Assembly (NCBI GenBank): GCA_023935145.1 | Contig: CM043697.1 | Location: forward strand, 59,395,501 to 59,459,500 | Source of the DNA: Bretschneidera sinensis | Taxonomy: Eukaryota > Streptophyta > Magnoliopsida > Brassicales > Akaniaceae | Direction: 5' to 3' | DNA length: 64,000 bases | Part shown: positions 60,592-64,000 of the stretch, piece after piece | How positions within the stretch are numbered: the stretch's first letter is position 1 | How the letters are laid out: every line of letters starts with the position of its first letter | Program-made: the position numbers and the translations under genes | The notes under the pieces: generated by a model | The model's input: only the letters and a program-made list of their open reading frames with translations | What the model was told of the DNA's origin: nothing | Database searches by the model: none

Positions 60592-62298
60592 GATGCAACT
60601 TCTCTTCTTATGCAACCTTATCTTAAGCCAATATTGTCAAAGAAATTGGCAAAGCATCGCGTATTGGCTAAGGATTCGATAAGTCTTCTGTTTTCACACT
60701 CCTCTGTTACTTCCTCTATAATAGGGCCATCATAGTGCTTATATTCGCTCAGGGATTGATTGGTAACACCCACAACTTTATTAGCTTATGGCTAACAAAG
60801 GTGATGATATTCCTCTTCTTTTTCCAGATGAGTGATTATTCTAATTTTTTCTCCTTTCTAGCTCATAAGATCTCCAGTTTTTAATTTATTATCAAAGATC
60901 CACCTAAGGCTAAGGCACTCATACATATGGTGTGAGGTAGATCGATGATACAGATAGAACTTGGGGCCATTGATTTCAGCCGGAGTAAGCTGCCTATTCA
61001 GTGGTGGTAGCCTGATTTGATTATTGCTGATCCAATCCTTTACAAGATCTACCATTTTATCCCTTGAGCATGGAAATGGTGAAGCTTCTTTAAAATTTCT
61101 TCTTTGATAAGGCTTTCTCCTTAGCCTCTTGCCACCATACTTTCGTTCTTCAATTACTGCTACCATATGTGTATTTTGATTCCTTTTTATACCCAGAAGC
61201 TTGGCAATAGAAACGTTAGTCATCTTAACTCATCCTGCATCTATGCAATACAGAGTTTCACCAGAATATACTTATTAGTTTTATCTTGAAATTTAAGCTT
61301 TTTTACCTTGAACCTTTCGATGTAGTTCTCCAAATTTTCTTAAGAGCCTTGACACTCTTGTGCTAGATCAATCAATGTATACTAGCGTGCGATGGTGTAA
61401 AACATTTGCAAGAATTGTTTTACAATCACAAGCTAACATGCTGTGCTTTCAGGTTCTAGTTGCATACAAGGTGTATGCCTTATCAGTAAGGCTTTTGGAA
61501 AACTCCTGCATCAATAGGTCTTGGTCCTTCCTCCAAAATCCCATAGTATCTAAGAATCTTTTGACATGTTCTCTTGCATCTTCTATCTTGTCATTGTACT
61601 TCTCAAAGCTCGGCACTTTATAGCCTCGAAGATTTACTTTTCCCATCATCGATTTGGGATAGGGTAGTACAAAGTTGAAATCATCCGTTATAAAGGCAGA
61701 CTGCTTTGTGGAGCTTTAAAGAATATGCTCAAGATCTTCTGGAGTAACAAAAGTTGGTGTTAGAGTATGGGAAGAACTAGGCCCTCTTTCATATTCAACT
61801 ACAAAGATAGAAACTCCTTGAACTCCAAACAGGTTGTGATTTAACTTCTCTTGGGGGTCTGTCATAGGCTTTTTCGCAGCTAAAATTACAGTTTCTTCAA
61901 GTGTCTTTTTCATTGTTTGTTCTCTTTTTGCAGAACACTTTGCTCTAGAATCACCATATCCACCCTATTTGAGACAGGACTATGGGAGGCTAAGTCCTCA
62001 GATCAAAACTTCCATTCTCAGCAACGATAACTTCTTTTTTATTTGGCATTTCAGGGATTTGTCACCAGTTGGCTTATCGTGGATTGTATATTAAGCAACA
62101 CCTGTTTAAGTGTTGTAGTTTCCTCCTATATGGAATTCATACGTGCCTCCATATGTGATTAAGTGGAATCTGCATTCTATGGATCGAAATCACATGTGGG
62201 TGTGCCTTTTTTTTTTGCTCTATGTTTTTTTGGCTTCTTTTGTTTTTTTGCTCTTTTTGTTTTTTAAAATCGAATCACCTTCCCCAACAGAGTTACCA
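60592..62298 (-). pseudogene. gag of a second, minus-strand gypsy element
   Basis: From high to low coordinate: an N-terminal stretch (61913-61719) and YKVPSFEKYNDKIEDAREHV, then KRFLDTMGFWRKDQDLLMQE (61620-61500). After stops comes a basic part (RLRRKPYQRRNF) and a zinc-knuckle-like FYLYHRSTSHHMYECLSLRW (about 60950). This fits the gag type with a KVPxFxKYxG start seen in many plant gypsy elements. There are stops at 61716 and 61449 and a frameshift. No protease or pol follows; the element is cut at 60591. Confidence 0.72.
62281..62298 (-). other. Primer-binding site of the minus-strand gypsy
   Basis: The minus strand reads TGGTAACTCTGTTGGGGA, four bases from the LTR end. It resembles the TGGCGACTCTGCTGGGGA type used by a group of plant gypsy elements, with two changes. 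Confidence 0.65.
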
Positions 62299-62302
62299 AA
62301 AA

Positions 62303-62871
62303 TGTAAACACAAAAATGAATTGTATTTACAAATCTGGACTATGGAGTCGCCAGTGGACCAACATGAAGATCCACAAAATAGTTCCCAAATTAAATAGTA
62401 TATTATAAATTCTGGGAAAATAATGAAGAATATGTTTTTGAAAAATTAGGAGAATTTGAATGAGTTAAATAATCAGCATATAAGTACCAATAAATAATAA
62501 AAGTATAAAAATGAGATAAATTTTTACGTGGTTCGGCTTATAAGGTCTACTCCACAGTAGAAAAATACTTCACTATAAATGAAATATTATAAGAATTTAT
62601 ATTTCTGAACAACTTTTTTTTCTCTATATATTGCTCTTTCTTTATTTTCTCTTTTGAATGTATGAAATACTTACTGAATTTTGATATGTGTTTAAATGAA
62701 AAACTAATAGGGTATTTTTAGGAATTTTTTAGTGTTACTATGCAGTACTATGCGCCTTTACCTACCATTTACACGTTTTTTTATTAACAATACGATTGTA
62801 CCAAAAATTTTGTATTTACACCTTATTACACCTGCCAACCTTTACACATTTTGTTTTTAGTTCACCTAACA
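62303..62871 (-). repeat. Probable LTR of the minus-strand gypsy
   Basis: It runs TGTAAACAC to CACCTAACA on the plus strand (569 bp), so the LTR would read TGTTAGGTG…TTTACA. The inner end is fixed by the primer site; the outer end is placed by the TG/CA rule only. Confidence 0.5.
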
Positions 62872-62890
62872 ACCTCCACTTTTTTAACTT

Positions 62891-64000
62891 CAATTTTTTT
62901 TTATGCTTACACTTCATTTTAAGAAAACATCTGGATGTGGAGGGTTAGGCAGAGATCCCTACCTACCTGTTTATATCAAATAAAGCTCCAAAGAGGCAAA
63001 ACCTCTTACAATATGATCCTTCACGATGAAGGGAACAAAAGATTAGGTATAAACACCATTGCTTAGCATCTCAGATTCTATACTAAACATAAGATCATCA
63101 AGAAGGTCTAAAGGAAACCATTTTGTTACAGTCATCGCAACAAGCACATGGGAGAAAACCGAGTTCTCGAAAAATCAATTGGTGGGATTTAGAAGCTAGC
63201 AAATCAGCAGGTCTATTGTATTCTCCATAGACATGAGAAATCTTGGAATTAGATGGAAGAAAATCCAGACAATGTTGGAGAAGGAAGTGAACCTTCCACC
63301 ATGTTAGAGCCCACATTCAATTCCAGTGATCCGTTGGTTAAAACGATGGCAAAGTTGAATACCAACCAGCAGTGCTCGAGTCTTTCCTACCATGTTAGAG
63401 CCCATACCGAAGAAGTAAGAGAAAGCCATCACTGTCGTACCATTGTGATCTCGCACTAAACCACCACCAGTAAATACTCCGTTGCTGATAGATCCATCAG
63501 TGTTGAGCTTAGGAACACCATGTTTAGGATGCTCCCAGCGAGCCCAACTACCACGCAAAGTCATTAGAGCTTGAATGGGAACATGTACAGCCTGAAGGAC
63601 AACTAGTTCGTGGAAACGGAATTTGTCGTCTAGACCAAAAGTGAGTAATATCCTAATCAGCTTAGTGACTTTGCGGATGATCGAACTAGGAGAGATAAAC
63701 TGACCGTCATGCTTTGCTTGATTCCTAGACAACCAAATTTCTCAGCTAGAGTCACAAAACCAATTTGCGATGTAAACTTGGAATTATCAAACCAAACAGA
63801 AAAATTAACCGTTAATAATGGAGTACGAATAAAGCACGTTAACCAGATTTCCAAAATGTGACCAGATTTGTGCCTCAAGATCACTAGTAACAAGGAGGTG
63901 CCATACAGTTTCGCCAGAGGAACTAGAGCAGCATACACACTTAGAAGCCAACGGAATACTAAAAGATTGAATATAGCTATCCACCAGAAAAGCGTCATGA
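62891..64000 (-). mobile_element. 3' end of a minus-strand LINE (continues past the window)
   Basis: From the window edge the minus strand reads PLASKCVCCSSSSGETVWHL (zf-RVT, about 63960-63890). RNase H follows: WEHPKHGVPKLNTDGSISNG, GGGLVRDHNGTTVMAFSYFF and VGIQLCHRFNQRITGIECGL (63570-63304), then VYGEYNRPADLLAS (about 63220). A 3' UTR ends in a short poly(A) tail (complement of T9 at 62894-62902). RNase H keeps NTDG and the R-x-A-D-x-L-A block. A frameshift between the ORFs at 63304 and 63316 breaks it. Confidence 0.82.

Overview
This window is nuclear DNA of a flowering plant, almost certainly a eudicot. The evidence is GT-AG introns with T-rich 3' ends, a plant-type cytochrome c gene with three coding exons, a plant-only multi-pass membrane protein gene, a plant NLR (disease-resistance) fragment, and typical plant transposons (Tat-lineage and chromovirus-type Ty3/gypsy, Ty1/copia including a SIRE-like one, MULEs, a PIF/Harbinger-like element, LINEs). 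I cannot name the species.

Layout. 1-5.1 kb: an old, internally deleted Tat-lineage gypsy element (287-5090). 6.0-9.7 kb: an intact gene for a seven-helix membrane protein (CDS 8392-9597) with a spliced 5' leader. 11.2-13.7 kb: a PIF/Harbinger-like element containing a MULE with a perfect 9-bp target duplication and a purine-rich core. 15.8-24.3 kb: a minus-strand LINE remnant split by a minus-strand copia element (TSD TTTGG); a later 2.7-kb tandem duplication gave this locus a third LTR. 26.6-28.9 kb: an intact cytochrome c gene. 30-34 kb: a MULE-like inverted-repeat element and two local tandem duplications. 34.6-43.7 kb: a structurally complete but coding-dead Tat element with 672-bp LTRs and TSD CGACG, carrying an antisense two-exon reading frame. 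43.7 kb: a broken exon of a GH116 glucosylceramidase gene. 47.5-48.4 kb: an N-terminal coiled-coil fragment of a CNL resistance gene. 48.6-55.3 kb: LINE and copia fragments and a 5'-truncated SIRE-like copia element with an extra ORF. 55.3-60.6 kb: a gypsy integrase remnant split by a solo LTR (TSD TTATG), then a decayed chromovirus-type element. 60.6-64 kb: a minus-strand gypsy gag/LTR piece and the 3' end of a minus-strand LINE.

Only two genes look functional: the membrane protein gene and cytochrome c. They lie about 17 kb apart on the same strand with no visible relation. Every transposon coding region I read has stops, frameshifts, deletions or changed catalytic residues.

I see no coherent new biochemical system. 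The most interesting structures are the antisense spliced ORF of the Tat element, the microhomology-bounded tandem duplication across the copia/LINE nest, the purine-rich MULE, and the truncated CNL and GH116 fragments. All similarity statements come from reading translations by eye; no database search was run.
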